Shown here: piece by piece, positions 16,178-24,478 of the stretch | How the letters are laid out: each line of letters opens with the position of its first letter | Numbering within the stretch: position 1 is the first letter of the stretch | DNA from: Bradyrhizobium sp. Arg816 | GTDB lineage: Bacteria; Pseudomonadota; Alphaproteobacteria; Rhizobiales; Xanthobacteraceae | DNA: 64,000 bases | Assembly: GCF_029989365.1 (NCBI RefSeq) | Contig: NZ_JAPRAQ010000003.1 | Coordinates: 186,001-250,000 of the forward strand | Direction: 5' to 3' | Translations under genes and position numbers: made by a program | The notes under the pieces: model-generated | The model's database searches: none | Told to the model about the DNA's origin: nothing | The model's input: the letters and a program-made list of their open reading frames with translations, nothing else

Positions 16178-16756
16178 TTACTTGAACGGGTCCTGGATCG
16201 ACGGCGACGATTGCCGGATGCGGCGCACGCTCACCGGCTTGCCGTCGGAGACGAACAGCAGCTCGTATCGGCGGCCCTCGCTGTCGGTCGCCGTGCAGGT
16301 GACGTCCGTGACCTTCCTTGCGGCGAAATTGCCGGTCTGGCGGCAGACGCCGGTCGAGGTCTGCTCGGCCGGCACCGGCAGGCCGTCGACCTTGGGGCGG
16401 TCCTTGGAATTGAGCAGCATGCGGTCGATTCGCAGCTCGTAGGAATTGTCGTCCGCGCGCTGGCCGTTCTCGCCGGAGAACGACACGACGTGGTTGGCGT
16501 CGGAGGGATCGTCGACGGCGACCGCGAAATTGACCCGGCCCTTGTCGCCATGGGCGTAAGCCACCGTCTTGCACGCGAAGGTGCGCCCCGCGACCTTCAG
16601 CGTCTTGCAGTGGCCCGACATCAGCGCCAGCAGGTCGATGAAGGCGTTTTGCGCCGGCGGGTTGTTGATGGGGATGGGCGCGGAAGACTCGGCAAAACAA
16701 GGGCTTGCGAGAATCGCGAGGGCCGCGGCGAGGACCGGTCGGCGGAGGCGCATCAT
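16178..16756 (-). CDS. Secreted hypothetical protein
   Basis: About 192 residues. Adjacent Met codons at 16756/16753 are followed by a signal peptide (RRPVLAAALAILASPCFAES). The mature part has paired cysteines (GHCKTLKVAGRTFACKTV, GVCRQTGN, VTCTATDSEGRRYELLFVSDG) and many strands, suggesting a disulfide-bonded periplasmic domain. I do not recognise a family. The frame is open further upstream to 16903, but that extension has no signal-like start. The about 200 bases on to the TPR gene hold nothing I recognise. Confidence 0.65.
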   Translation of the reverse strand: MMRLRRPVLAAALAILASPCFAESSAPIPINNPPAQNAFIDLLALMSGHCKTLKVAGRTFACKTVAYAHGDKGRVNFAVAVDDPSDANHVVSFSGENGQRADDNSYELRIDRMLLNSKDRPKVDGLPVPAEQTSTGVCRQTGNFAARKVTDVTCTATDSEGRRYELLFVSDGKPVSVRRIRQSSPSIQDPFK

Positions 16757-16955
16757 CAGGCTCGTATGCCAGGGGGCCACGGCGGCGGGAAAGTTCCGCT
16801 CAACAACGAGCGAACCACAAATTGGTTGCGAACCCGTTTGTTCAGCTAAACCCGACTGGAATACCACCGCACCACCCATCGGCGATTCACCCGATCGCCC
16901 CATCCCGTCCTAGCAGGCCACTTGCTGCCAGACCGATGTTTTTTTCGTGGCAGAG

Positions 16956-18272
16956 CTAGCCCGTCGCCGCCTGCCAGCGCGCGTCGCGAAGGGAGGGCCG
17001 GCGGTGCAGGCGGGCGTCGAGCAGCGCGCGGGCGCGGGGCAGCTCGCCGCTGCGCATGAGCGCGACGATGTAGGTATCCTCGATCAGTTCGCGCTGGGCA
17101 TGGCTGCCGCCGATGCGAACGACCTCGCCGAGGACGGGCGCGAGCGTTCGCACGCATGAGGTGTAATCCTCGCGGGCAAAGGCCGCGAGCGCACGGCAGA
17201 TCGCCGGCACCACGGGACCGGCCGGCAGCTTGCCGTCGCCGAGCCGCTGCTCGATCGCCGCAAGGCGCGCGGCCAGCGCTCCCTGGTTCTGCGTCGCCGC
17301 AGCGAACAGCGCCATGTGGACGTCGGCAAAGGGCAGGCTCGATTTCGGAAACAGTTTTTGCGCGGTTGCGTCGGCCTCGAGCCAGAGTGCCTCCGGCACG
17401 GCGTGGCCGTAAGCCGACAGGCGCCAGAGCAGCGAGGCGCTGTCGGTGATGACGTTGAGCGGCGGCGCCTGCGTGGCGGAGGGCTGAAGCACGTCGGCAT
17501 AGATCGCAAGCGCGCGGGCGGCATCGCCGTGTTCGAGCGCGCCGAGCGCCTGATGCCAGCGAATATGGCCGTGCAGGATGCCGGTGCGGTCGTAGGAGGG
17601 GATCCATTCGTCGACGAGACGGTCAGCCGCCTCGATCGAGCCGTCCTCGAACATCGCATGCAGCACGGCGTGCGCGGCGTGGGCGTTCTGACGGCGCAGG
17701 TCAAAACCACGTTCGGTGACGCCGCGGCCGCGCGCGACGTCGCCATTCTCCGTCATCGCCCAGCCGGACATGGTGAGAAACCACCAGTCCTCGCCATAAT
17801 GCTGCGCGACGCGCTCGCACAGCTCGTGCCGGGCGCGGTCGTGATCGGGCATGCCGGAGAACGCAAAGAGACCGAACGCGCCGAGCGGCAGCGACAGCAC
17901 CACGGCGTCGCGCGGCCATGCGTCGACGTGTTTCAGCGTCGATGCGATGGCTTCGGGCAGCCGTCCCTCGATCGCAAGCGCCAGCGTCTCGACATGCGAG
18001 CGCTCGCGCTCCGTGCCGCGCTTGGCGACGCGTTCGCGTGCCACTGCCGCCTTCTGCCGCGCGAGGTCGCCCTGCTGATAGAAGGCATGCACGCGGGCGC
18101 GGGCGATATGGGGCAGCGCGAAATCCGGATCGGCCGCAATCGCGCGTTCCAGCGCCTCCGCCGTGCCGGTCCAGCCGGCCAGCATGAGATCGACGCCTTC
18201 GCGATAGGCGCTTGCCGCCTCATCGGAAGAGGTGGAGAGCGGCAGGCCGTAGCGGTCTTCGTGCGCCGTCAT
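16956..18272 (-). CDS. Tetratricopeptide-repeat protein (TTC38-like)
   Basis: 438 residues, cytosolic, predicted almost wholly helical. The N-terminus (YGLPLSTSSDEAASAYREGVD, LEGAIAADPDFALPHIARA-like repeat) and later helix pairs (ALGALEHGDAARALAIYADV, ALFAAATQNQGALAARLAAI) follow the pattern of the tetratricopeptide repeat protein 38 family, which occurs widely in bacteria beside metabolic enzymes. No enzymatic motif is seen. Its stop region is separated by only 12 bases from the stop of the upstream-encoded aldo/keto reductase gene on the same strand, so the two may be cotranscribed. Confidence 0.75.
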   Translation of the reverse strand: MTAHEDRYGLPLSTSSDEAASAYREGVDLMLAGWTGTAEALERAIAADPDFALPHIARARVHAFYQQGDLARQKAAVARERVAKRGTERERSHVETLALAIEGRLPEAIASTLKHVDAWPRDAVVLSLPLGAFGLFAFSGMPDHDRARHELCERVAQHYGEDWWFLTMSGWAMTENGDVARGRGVTERGFDLRRQNAHAAHAVLHAMFEDGSIEAADRLVDEWIPSYDRTGILHGHIRWHQALGALEHGDAARALAIYADVLQPSATQAPPLNVITDSASLLWRLSAYGHAVPEALWLEADATAQKLFPKSSLPFADVHMALFAAATQNQGALAARLAAIEQRLGDGKLPAGPVVPAICRALAAFAREDYTSCVRTLAPVLGEVVRIGGSHAQRELIEDTYIVALMRSGELPRARALLDARLHRRPSLRDARWQAATG

Positions 18273-18284
18273 CGTCTTCAGCTC

Positions 18285-19307
18285 TCAAGCTGTCCGCGCG
18301 CGGCGTCCCTCGATCGGATAGGCGGGGTCGTTGTAGCCCGGCGTCGAGGGATGGCCCGGCACGACCAGCCTGTCGATCAGCGCCTCGTCATCCCCAGTGA
18401 AGCGGTAGTCGAGCGCGCCGATGTAGCCGTCCCACTGCTCCTCGGTGCGGGGGCCTGCGACGATCGAGCTGACGAAGGCGGAGTTCAGCACCCAGGCGAC
18501 CGCGAACTGGCCGGCGGTGATGCCTTTCTTCTCGGCGTGGGTCTTGATCTCCTGCGCGAGCTGGAGCGATTCCGGCCGCCATTCCGTCTGCATCATGCGG
18601 GTGTCGTTGCGGCCGGCGCGTGTCTCCTTGTCCGGCGCTGCGTCGGGCTTGTACTTGCCGGTGAGCACGCCGCGCGCCAGCGGGCTGTAGGGCACGATGC
18701 CGAGGCCGTAGTAGGAGCAGGCCGGAAAATGCTCGACCTCCGGCATGCGGTTCATCGCGTTGTAATAAGGCTGGCTCACCGCGGGACGGTCGATGCCGAG
18801 CCGGTCGCAGATGTTGCAGATCTCGGCGACGCGCCAGGCGCGGTAGTTCGAGACGCCGAAATAGCGCACCTTGCCGGCCCGGATCAGATCGCCCATCGCG
18901 CGCACCGTCTCCTCCAGCGGTGTCGCATGGTCTTCCTTGTGCAGATAGTAGATGTCGATGTGGTCGGTGCCGAGCCGCTTCAGGCTCTCGTCGGCGGCCT
19001 GCAACACCCAGCGCCGCGACAGGCCGACACGGTTGGGATCGTCGCCCATACCAGTGTTCATGGGGTTGGCGAGTTTCGTGGCGAGCACCCAGGCGTGACG
19101 GTTGTTGCCGATGGCGCGGCCGACGACCTCCTCGGATGCGCCCTTCGAATAGGCATCCGCCGTGTCGATGAAATTGATCCCGGCCTCATGCGCCTTGGCG
19201 ATGATCCGATTTGATGCGGCTTCATCGGTCGGCCCGCCGAACATCATGGTGCCCAGACAGATCGGCGAGACTTTCAGGCCGGTGCGGCCGAGCTGGCGGT
19301 ATTGCAT
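18285..19307 (-). CDS. Aldo/keto reductase
   Basis: 340 residues, a (beta/alpha)8 NADPH-dependent oxidoreductase. It opens MQYRQLGRTGLKVSPICLGTM; the catalytic Asp/Tyr lie in NFIDTADAYSKGASEE, the Lys in VLATKLANP and the His in IYYLHKEDHATP. Coenzyme-binding segments near the end (SPLARGVLTGKY, SSIVAGPRTEEQ) fit the AKR family that includes YajO/Tas-type and potassium-channel beta-subunit-like reductases. The ATG at 19307 is preferred to an in-frame start at 19361, which lacks homologous sequence. The substrate is unknown. It probably shares a transcript with the TPR gene. Confidence 0.9.
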   Translation of the reverse strand: MQYRQLGRTGLKVSPICLGTMMFGGPTDEAASNRIIAKAHEAGINFIDTADAYSKGASEEVVGRAIGNNRHAWVLATKLANPMNTGMGDDPNRVGLSRRWVLQAADESLKRLGTDHIDIYYLHKEDHATPLEETVRAMGDLIRAGKVRYFGVSNYRAWRVAEICNICDRLGIDRPAVSQPYYNAMNRMPEVEHFPACSYYGLGIVPYSPLARGVLTGKYKPDAAPDKETRAGRNDTRMMQTEWRPESLQLAQEIKTHAEKKGITAGQFAVAWVLNSAFVSSIVAGPRTEEQWDGYIGALDYRFTGDDEALIDRLVVPGHPSTPGYNDPAYPIEGRRARTA

Positions 19308-19355
19308 GGGCGGGTCCTCGATATTTTGATGGAGAGCAGCATAGCTAGCTACCGC

Positions 19356-19436
19356 CGTCATTGCGAGCGCAGCGAAGCAATCCAGAGATGCGTCCGCGGT
19401 GAGATACTGGATTGCTTCGCTTCGCTCGCAATGACG
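19356..19436. repeat. Inverted-repeat element (29-bp arms)
   Basis: Arms 19356-19384 and 19408-19436 (starting CGTCATTGCGAGCGCAGCGA) are reverse complements with one mismatch. It is an intergenic dispersed element. The 19308-19613 gap consists essentially of this and the next element and no gene. Confidence 0.85.
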
Positions 19437-19466
19437 AGGTTGGGGAGGGCGCTTGCCGCACTCTCA

Positions 19467-19574
19467 GCTGTCATCGCCCGCGAAGGCGGGCGATCCAGTA
19501 TCCCAGAGACGGCTGTGATTGAGCCGAGAGGCTGCGGCGTACTGGGTCGCCCGGTCAAGCCGGGCGACCCAGTG
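19467..19574. repeat. Composite inverted-repeat element
   Basis: Two hairpins: TCATCGCCCGCGAAGGCGGGCGA at 19471-19493, and a longer stem ACTGGGTCGCCCGG / CCGGGCGACCCAGT near 19541-19573. It shares the CCCGCGAARGCGGG-GATCCAGTA core with the elements at 22030-22132 and 34290-34396. Confidence 0.8.
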
Positions 19575-19613
19575 GTGGGTGTGGCTAGCAACGGCGGCAG
19601 TATGACCGCACGC

Positions 19614-20051
19614 CTATGCCGGCCCCTTCATGATCTTGAACACGCCATTCGCCATCACGATGCAGCGGCCATCCACCGTCACTTCCGTGCTCATGAAGAT
19701 GAGGCTGCGCGTCGAGCGCACCACGCGCGGACGGGAGATCAGGATGTAGCCGATCTGGCCGGCCTCGACGAAATGGGTGTCGAGCTGCACCGTCGCCATG
19801 AACTCCTTGCCGGAAACGTAGCGGGCGGTCATGCCGCAGGTGCGGTCCGCGAACGTCATCATCACGCCGCCCTGGACCATGCCGCGGCGATTGTGGTGCT
19901 TGTCCTCGGTGGCGAGCGCGAATTCGTAATGGCCGTCGACCTTGCGCTCCCACAACGGGCCGATCAGGTGCATGAAGCCCGTGGTCTCCAGGATGCTCCA
20001 GCCGTCCGATTTGAGCCTTGCGGCGGCCTTGTTGGTCATGTGGTCGTCCAT
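19614..20051 (-). CDS. PaaI-type hotdog-fold thioesterase
   Basis: A 145-residue single hotdog domain. NRRGMVQGGVMMTFADRTCGM is the diagnostic active-site segment of PaaI-like acyl-CoA thioesterases (the Gly-Gly turn and a catalytic Asp at the start of the long helix). Strands follow (MATVQLDTHFVEAG, RSLIFMSTEVTVDG). These enzymes hydrolyse short, medium or aryl acyl-CoA thioesters; the substrate is not predictable. An alternative start lies four codons downstream. It is divergent from the NUDIX gene, with about 60 bases between them. Confidence 0.85.
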   Translation of the reverse strand: MDDHMTNKAAARLKSDGWSILETTGFMHLIGPLWERKVDGHYEFALATEDKHHNRRGMVQGGVMMTFADRTCGMTARYVSGKEFMATVQLDTHFVEAGQIGYILISRPRVVRSTRSLIFMSTEVTVDGRCIVMANGVFKIMKGPA

Positions 20052-20110
20052 TGCTGCGCGGGCCTTGCGATCTCATTTCATCGGGGCCGGACGTGGTGTA
20101 GTCAAGCATC

Positions 20111-20737
20111 ATGAGACCGTTCGACGATGCCACACGGCGGAATATCGCGGCTGCCTGCGCGGCCTTCACGCGGCTGCCGGAGGACGATGCGCCGGCCGTA
20201 TTGAAGCGCGCCGCGGTGGCGGTCGCGCTGACCGCGACGAGTGACGGCGATGACACCGCATTCCTGCTCACGCTGCGCGCGTCACACCTGCGCGCCCATC
20301 GCGGCCAATGGGCCTTGCCGGGCGGTCGCTGCGATGCCGGCGAGACCCCGGTCGAAGCGGCGCTGCGCGAGCTTGATGAGGAGCTTGGCCTCCGCCTCTC
20401 GCACGCGGAGGTGCTCGGCACGCTCGACGATTATCCGACCCGCTCCGGCTATCTGATCACGCCCGTGGTGGTCTGGACGGCCGACAGTGCCGCGATCCGG
20501 CCGAACCCGGATGAGGTCGCCTCGGTCCACCGCATCGCGCTCGCCATGATCGAGCGCGAAGACGCGTTCGACTTCATCGCGATTCCCGAAAGCTCCCGCC
20601 GCGTGATCCGCTTCCATCACGAGACGAGCCTGATTCACGCGCCGACCGCGGCGCTGATCTACCAGTTCCGCGAGGTGCTGGCGGGGCGTCACACCCGCGT
20701 CACCGAGCTGGAACAGCCGGTGTTCGCCTGGAAGTGA
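20111..20737 (+). CDS. CoA pyrophosphatase-like NUDIX hydrolase
   Basis: A 208-residue hydrolase with a complete NUDIX box (GRCDAGETPVEAALRELDEE then LGL) preceded by RAHRGQWALPGG, the UPF0035-type extension seen in CoA-diphosphate hydrolases (NudL/YeaB). These cleave CoA and acyl-CoA to phosphopantetheine and 3',5'-ADP in a Mg/Mn-dependent reaction. YLITPVVVWT after the box is also typical. Placement next to a thioesterase suggests acyl-CoA turnover, which is an inference. Confidence 0.88.
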   Translation: MRPFDDATRRNIAAACAAFTRLPEDDAPAVLKRAAVAVALTATSDGDDTAFLLTLRASHLRAHRGQWALPGGRCDAGETPVEAALRELDEELGLRLSHAEVLGTLDDYPTRSGYLITPVVVWTADSAAIRPNPDEVASVHRIALAMIEREDAFDFIAIPESSRRVIRFHHETSLIHAPTAALIYQFREVLAGRHTRVTELEQPVFAWK

Positions 20738-20793
20738 CGATGGTAAACGGCGCGTTAACGTGACGGTTACCGGATGCCTGCTAAGAGGGCAGC

Positions 20794-22008
20794 ATGCATC
20801 ATTCGATTCGAAAACATCTCGCGCTGGTTCCATTCGCGCTCGTCCTGCTCGCGCCCGTTGCGCGAGGCGGCGAGGCCGACGCGCTGCCGCCGGCCGTCCG
20901 CGATGCCAAGGCCCAGCTCTTGTCGCAGTTCTTTGCGCAGGGTGGGGCGTCGCCGGCCGTGCTCGAATATCGCCGCAAGCTGCAGGAATATCAGGCGGCG
21001 CGCGCGGCCTTCGACGAGGAGGCGGGTGCCTATTGGAGCCAGATCTCCGAGAAGCGGAAAGGCCGCAACGCCAAGCGGCGCAGCGGACAGCAGGTGATGC
21101 TTGATGATTACGTGCTGGAGCATCCGCCGCTCTATAATGGGCCGAAGCGGCCGGTGAATCCGGAGCCGGAGGAAACGCCGGATCGTCCGACCAGAAAGCC
21201 GATACCGGTGGTCGCCGATCTCCTGCAGGCGGCGCGGGAGCTCTATCAGTTCACGCCGCAGCGGCCGTCCAGCGAGGTCGAGTTCAAGCGCGCCTATGCT
21301 CGCTACGCGCTCGCCTCCGGGGTGACGCGCGAGCAGGCGGTGCGGGTCTATTCGTTCGAGACCGGCGGCACCGGCAATTACGACGTGCAGGCGGGTATTG
21401 AGCATGGCGGCAAGCGCGCGATCTCGACCGCGATGGGCTACAACCAGCTCCTGACCACCAACAGCGTCGAGCTGCTGGCCGAGCAGGGGCATGAACTCAT
21501 CCGTGCGCTTTCCGACAAGGTGGCGCGGACGTCCGGGCCGACGCGCCAGCCACTCGAGCACAAGCTTGCCGTTCTGAAGAAGATGGTGGCGCAGGCGAAG
21601 TCGGTGCCCGACACCTGGTCGGAGCACGAGAAGATCGGCAACACCGCGCAGGGCTGGGCCATGCATGCCATGGTGCTGGACATCGATATCGGCCCGATGC
21701 TGCAAACCCATAAGCTTTTGACTTCGGTGCTGTTCGCGCGCGCCAAGGGCTACACCCGGCCGCTCACCGCCGCCGAGCTCGAGATGATGAACCTCACCGG
21801 CGACGGCACCGGTCTCGACATGGTGACGATGCCGCAGGCGATGCGCGAGCAGGTGCCGACCTCGAACTTCTTCCAGCGCGGCGGCTACGAGCGCAACCCG
21901 GTCGCGATCCGACACAACACGGTGGCCAAGCTGCTGGCGGTGACGGACACGCGGATGGACAGTAACAGCAACAATGCCGGCGCACGGGAGCTGGCGGGGG
22001 CGTTTTAG
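20794..22008 (+). CDS. Secreted hypothetical protein with lysozyme/lytic-transglycosylase-like features
   Basis: 404 residues. A signal peptide (LALVPFALVLLAPVARGG), then a coiled, charged region (LEYRRKLQEYQAARAAFDEE) and a Pro-rich linker (PVNPEPEETPDRPTRKP) lead into a globular part. There, VYSFETGGTGNYDVQAG (Glu189) and ISTAMGYNQLL recall the catalytic-Glu and G-x-x-Q motifs of lysozyme-fold lytic transglycosylases, but other family motifs are not clear. A cell-wall hydrolase is therefore a hypothesis. It is transcribed alone, 56 bases after the NUDIX gene, and may share its transcript. Confidence 0.7.
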   Translation: MHHSIRKHLALVPFALVLLAPVARGGEADALPPAVRDAKAQLLSQFFAQGGASPAVLEYRRKLQEYQAARAAFDEEAGAYWSQISEKRKGRNAKRRSGQQVMLDDYVLEHPPLYNGPKRPVNPEPEETPDRPTRKPIPVVADLLQAARELYQFTPQRPSSEVEFKRAYARYALASGVTREQAVRVYSFETGGTGNYDVQAGIEHGGKRAISTAMGYNQLLTTNSVELLAEQGHELIRALSDKVARTSGPTRQPLEHKLAVLKKMVAQAKSVPDTWSEHEKIGNTAQGWAMHAMVLDIDIGPMLQTHKLLTSVLFARAKGYTRPLTAAELEMMNLTGDGTGLDMVTMPQAMREQVPTSNFFQRGGYERNPVAIRHNTVAKLLAVTDTRMDSNSNNAGARELAGAF

Positions 22009-22029
22009 TCCTCGCTGCCACATCCTCCG

Positions 22030-22132
22030 CTGTCATGCCCCGGCTTGACCGGGGCATCCAGTACGCCGCAGCCTCTGGATTGAATCACGACGGCCTCTGG
22101 AATACTGGATCACCCGCTTTCGCGGGTGATGA
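22030..22132. repeat. Composite inverted-repeat element
   Basis: Opens with TGTCATGCCCCGGCTTGACC (hairpin CCCCGG-CTTGA-CCGGGG) and ends with TACTGGATCACCCGCTTTCG closing as a CACCCGC/GCGGGTG hairpin and TGATGA. Ends resemble the elements at 19.5 and 34.3 kb. It occupies the gap between convergent genes. Confidence 0.8.
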
Positions 22133-22158
22133 CCGAGTGTGTGGCGGCGTCGTCGCCC

Positions 22159-22467
22159 CTACTGATCCGACCCGAACTTGAACTTGCCGTCGCCTTCGAG
22201 ATACGGGCCGCTGCGCATGTAGAGCTGGCCGTTGTGGCCGATGAAGAACAGCGTGCCTTTCGGCACCTTCTTGGCGCCCTTCAGGAGTTCACCGGCGTTG
22301 CTGGTGCCCATCTTGTAGGAGAAGGTCTTGCCTTCCTTGTCATAGGCATAGCCGGTGTCGGGCTTGAGCTCCCAGGGCGTTGCCGCGGTCTGCGCCAATG
22401 CGGGTGCGCTGAACGCGCCGAGCGCTGCTGTGAGTGCAAGTGCAAATGTCTTCGTTGAAAATGCCAT
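22159..22467 (-). CDS. Small periplasmic hypothetical protein
   Basis: A 102-residue protein with a signal peptide (FALALTAALGAFSAPALAQT) and a mature domain of about 75 residues: WELKPDTGYAYDKEGKTFSY, KKVPKGTLFFIGHNGQLYMR and a C-terminal GKFKFGSDQ. The alternating hydrophobic pattern suggests a small beta-sheet protein. No cysteine is present. I do not recognise a named family. It is divergent from the next plus-strand gene, with ~197 bases between the starts. Confidence 0.7.
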   Translation of the reverse strand: MAFSTKTFALALTAALGAFSAPALAQTAATPWELKPDTGYAYDKEGKTFSYKMGTSNAGELLKGAKKVPKGTLFFIGHNGQLYMRSGPYLEGDGKFKFGSDQ

Positions 22468-22664
22468 CGTCCCATCCTCCCCATCGTTGGGGTTGCCGTC
22501 TTGAACAAATCACGAACGGCGTTTACAGGTCAATTTGCGAAAGCGCCGCAGCGCATCACGTCCTGCCCAGCAGTTTGTGATTTTCCCTTGGTCCCCGCGC
22601 GACTATGTTCCGCTTTCAGTCTAGAACGCAATTCGACAAAAATATTGGTAGGGGGATGATTCGG

Positions 22665-23144
22665 ATGAACCATGTCGTGAAAGCCTGCTCAGCCGCCGCG
22701 CTGTTGGTGACGGCGCTGGCGCCCGACGCCCGGGCGGATGACTACCAGCTCAGCCACAACCAGCGGATTTCGTGCAGCCGTGGCCTCGCCCCGGGCAAGC
22801 TGAACACCGCGACCTGCAAGTCCTACACTTACCTGTTCAATACCAAGACCTCGGAATATTTCCGCTGCCAGGTCTCGCTCGCGCTGACCCGCGACAACAA
22901 GGAAGTCATCAACGTCCAGACCGACGGCGGTTGTACCAAGAAGCCGCGCATCTTCGAGACCGACGGCAAATACGATTTCGACGCGACCGAGACCGAACCG
23001 CCGAACACCAACTCGTTCTTCGGCCCCGGCGGCTACTCGGTCTGGGCCGCCGACGTCACCGCGCAGAAGGTGCGCGGCTGCATCATCATCTCCTCCGGCC
23101 TCGGCTCCGACATCTCCAAGTGCCTGGACATGACCTTTCAGTAA
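22665..23144 (+). CDS. Secreted hypothetical protein with conserved cysteines
   Basis: A 159-residue protein with a signal peptide (VVKACSAAALLVTALAPDARADD). The mature domain has five cysteines in pairs (RISCSRGLAPGKLNTATCKS, FRCQVSLALTRDNKEV, DGGCTKKPRIFE, VRGCIIIS, ISKCLDMTF), suggesting a disulfide-linked beta-sandwich. The ATG at 22665 is chosen because GGGGG lies eight bases upstream; an ATG at 22656 overlaps the ribosome-binding site. No family was recognised. The 197 bases to the next gene hold no other feature I can name. Confidence 0.68.
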   Translation: MNHVVKACSAAALLVTALAPDARADDYQLSHNQRISCSRGLAPGKLNTATCKSYTYLFNTKTSEYFRCQVSLALTRDNKEVINVQTDGGCTKKPRIFETDGKYDFDATETEPPNTNSFFGPGGYSVWAADVTAQKVRGCIIISSGLGSDISKCLDMTFQ

Positions 23145-23341
23145 GGGGCTTGCCAGTATCGATTGCCGGCGACGGCGAGACACGCGCCAGACCCTGACTG
23201 CGCCACCTCGCCGCACCCGCGGGTTCCCTGAAAGTCGAGCCGGGTCAGCCGTTTACCGCAGTCCTGTTGTGACTTTTGGATGGGTTGACCCGCTTCCCCC
23301 ATCCGGCCAATTTCCCGGCCGGTTTGGGGAGTACAACAACC

Positions 23342-24289
23342 ATGAAACGGACGATTTTCGGCGCGGCCGCGGCTCTTGCCCTGGCGGCGTCGGCACCTTG
23401 CGCGCATGCGCAATCCTTCATCAACGTGCTGACCGGGGGCACCTCCGGCGTCTACTATCCGCTCGGGGTCGCGATCGGAAAGATCTACGGCGACAAGATT
23501 CCGAACGTGAAGACGCAGGTGCAGGCCACCAAGGCGTCGGTCGAGAATCTCATCCTGCTCCAGCAGGGCCGCGGTGAAATTGCGTTCACGCTGGGTGACT
23601 CGCTCAAGGCCGCCTGGGAGGGCGACGAGGAAGCCGGCTTCAAGTCCAAGCTGGACAAGCTGCGCACCATCGGCGCGATCTATCCGAACTACATCCAGAT
23701 TGTCGCGACCGCCGAATCGGGCATCAAGACGCTCGCAGACCTCAAGGGCAAGAGCCTGTCGGTCGGCGCGCCGAAGTCGGGCACCGAGCTCAATTCCCGC
23801 GCGATCCTCGCGGCCGCAGGTATGACCTATAAGGACCTCGGCAAGGTCGAATATCTGCCGTTCGCCGAATCCGTCGACCTCATGAAGAACCGCCAGCTCG
23901 GCGCGACGCTTCAATCGGCCGGCCTTGGCGTCGCCTCGCTGAAGGATCTCTCGAGCTCGGCCTCGATCACCGTGGTGTCGGTGCCGAAGGAGACCATCGA
24001 CAAGATCGGCCCGCCCTTCATCTCGGCAATCATTCCGGCCAATACCTATACCGGCCAGGACAAGGACGTGCCGACCGCGGCCGTAGTCAACTATCTCGTG
24101 ACGAGCTCCGCGGTGTCGGACGACCTCGCCTATCAGATGACCAAGCTGATCTTCGAGTCGCTGCCCGAATTGCAGAACGCCCATGCCGCGGGCAAGGAGA
24201 TCAAGCTCGAGACGGCCGCCACCGGCAGCCCGGTTCCGCTGCACCCCGGTGCGATCCGCTATTACAAGGAAAAAGGGCTGATCAAGTAG
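23342..24289 (+). CDS. TAXI-family TRAP transporter solute-binding protein
   Basis: A 315-residue periplasmic binding protein. A signal peptide (TIFGAAAALALAASAPCAHAQ) precedes SFINVLTGGTSGVYYPLG, the diagnostic N-terminus of TAXI (TRAP-associated extracytoplasmic immunogenic) proteins. QQGRGEIAFTLGDSLKAAWEG and LSVGAPKSGTELNSRAIL are further family blocks. It captures a small solute, often a carboxylate or amino acid, and delivers it to the fused permease at 24.5 kb; the substrate is unknown. The ATG at 23342 gives the signal peptide directly. About 190 bases containing a repeat element separate it from the permease. Confidence 0.92.
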   Translation: MKRTIFGAAAALALAASAPCAHAQSFINVLTGGTSGVYYPLGVAIGKIYGDKIPNVKTQVQATKASVENLILLQQGRGEIAFTLGDSLKAAWEGDEEAGFKSKLDKLRTIGAIYPNYIQIVATAESGIKTLADLKGKSLSVGAPKSGTELNSRAILAAAGMTYKDLGKVEYLPFAESVDLMKNRQLGATLQSAGLGVASLKDLSSSASITVVSVPKETIDKIGPPFISAIIPANTYTGQDKDVPTAAVVNYLVTSSAVSDDLAYQMTKLIFESLPELQNAHAAGKEIKLETAATGSPVPLHPGAIRYYKEKGLIK

Positions 24290-24308
24290 TCAGCTTTCGT
24301 TATCGGAC

Positions 24309-24421
24309 GTCATGGCCGGGCAAAAGCGCGAAGCGCGTCTTCGCGTAGATGTCCCGGCCATCCACGTTCTAAGGCTAGGCGAGCAAGTCCGTGGATGCCC
24401 GGGACAAGCCCGGACATGACG
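24309..24421. repeat. Intergenic inverted-repeat element between TRAP genes
   Basis: A palindromic element: the left end CGTCATGGCCGGGCAAAAGC and the right end GGGACAAGCCCGGACATGAC are imperfect reverse complements, with an internal TCCACG...CGTGGA pair. It has inserted between the solute-binding and permease genes without an obvious terminator T-run. Confidence 0.75.
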
Positions 24422-24478
24422 GTTCGGATGAGCCGTGCCAATGCTATAAATTTTGCAGGTGGACTGGGGCGATTTGAA

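Noticed and set aside
17316..19214. 632-codon plus-strand open frame
   Set aside because: It is antisense to the TPR and aldo/keto reductase genes, which carry clear family motifs; the frame is open only because of high G+C.
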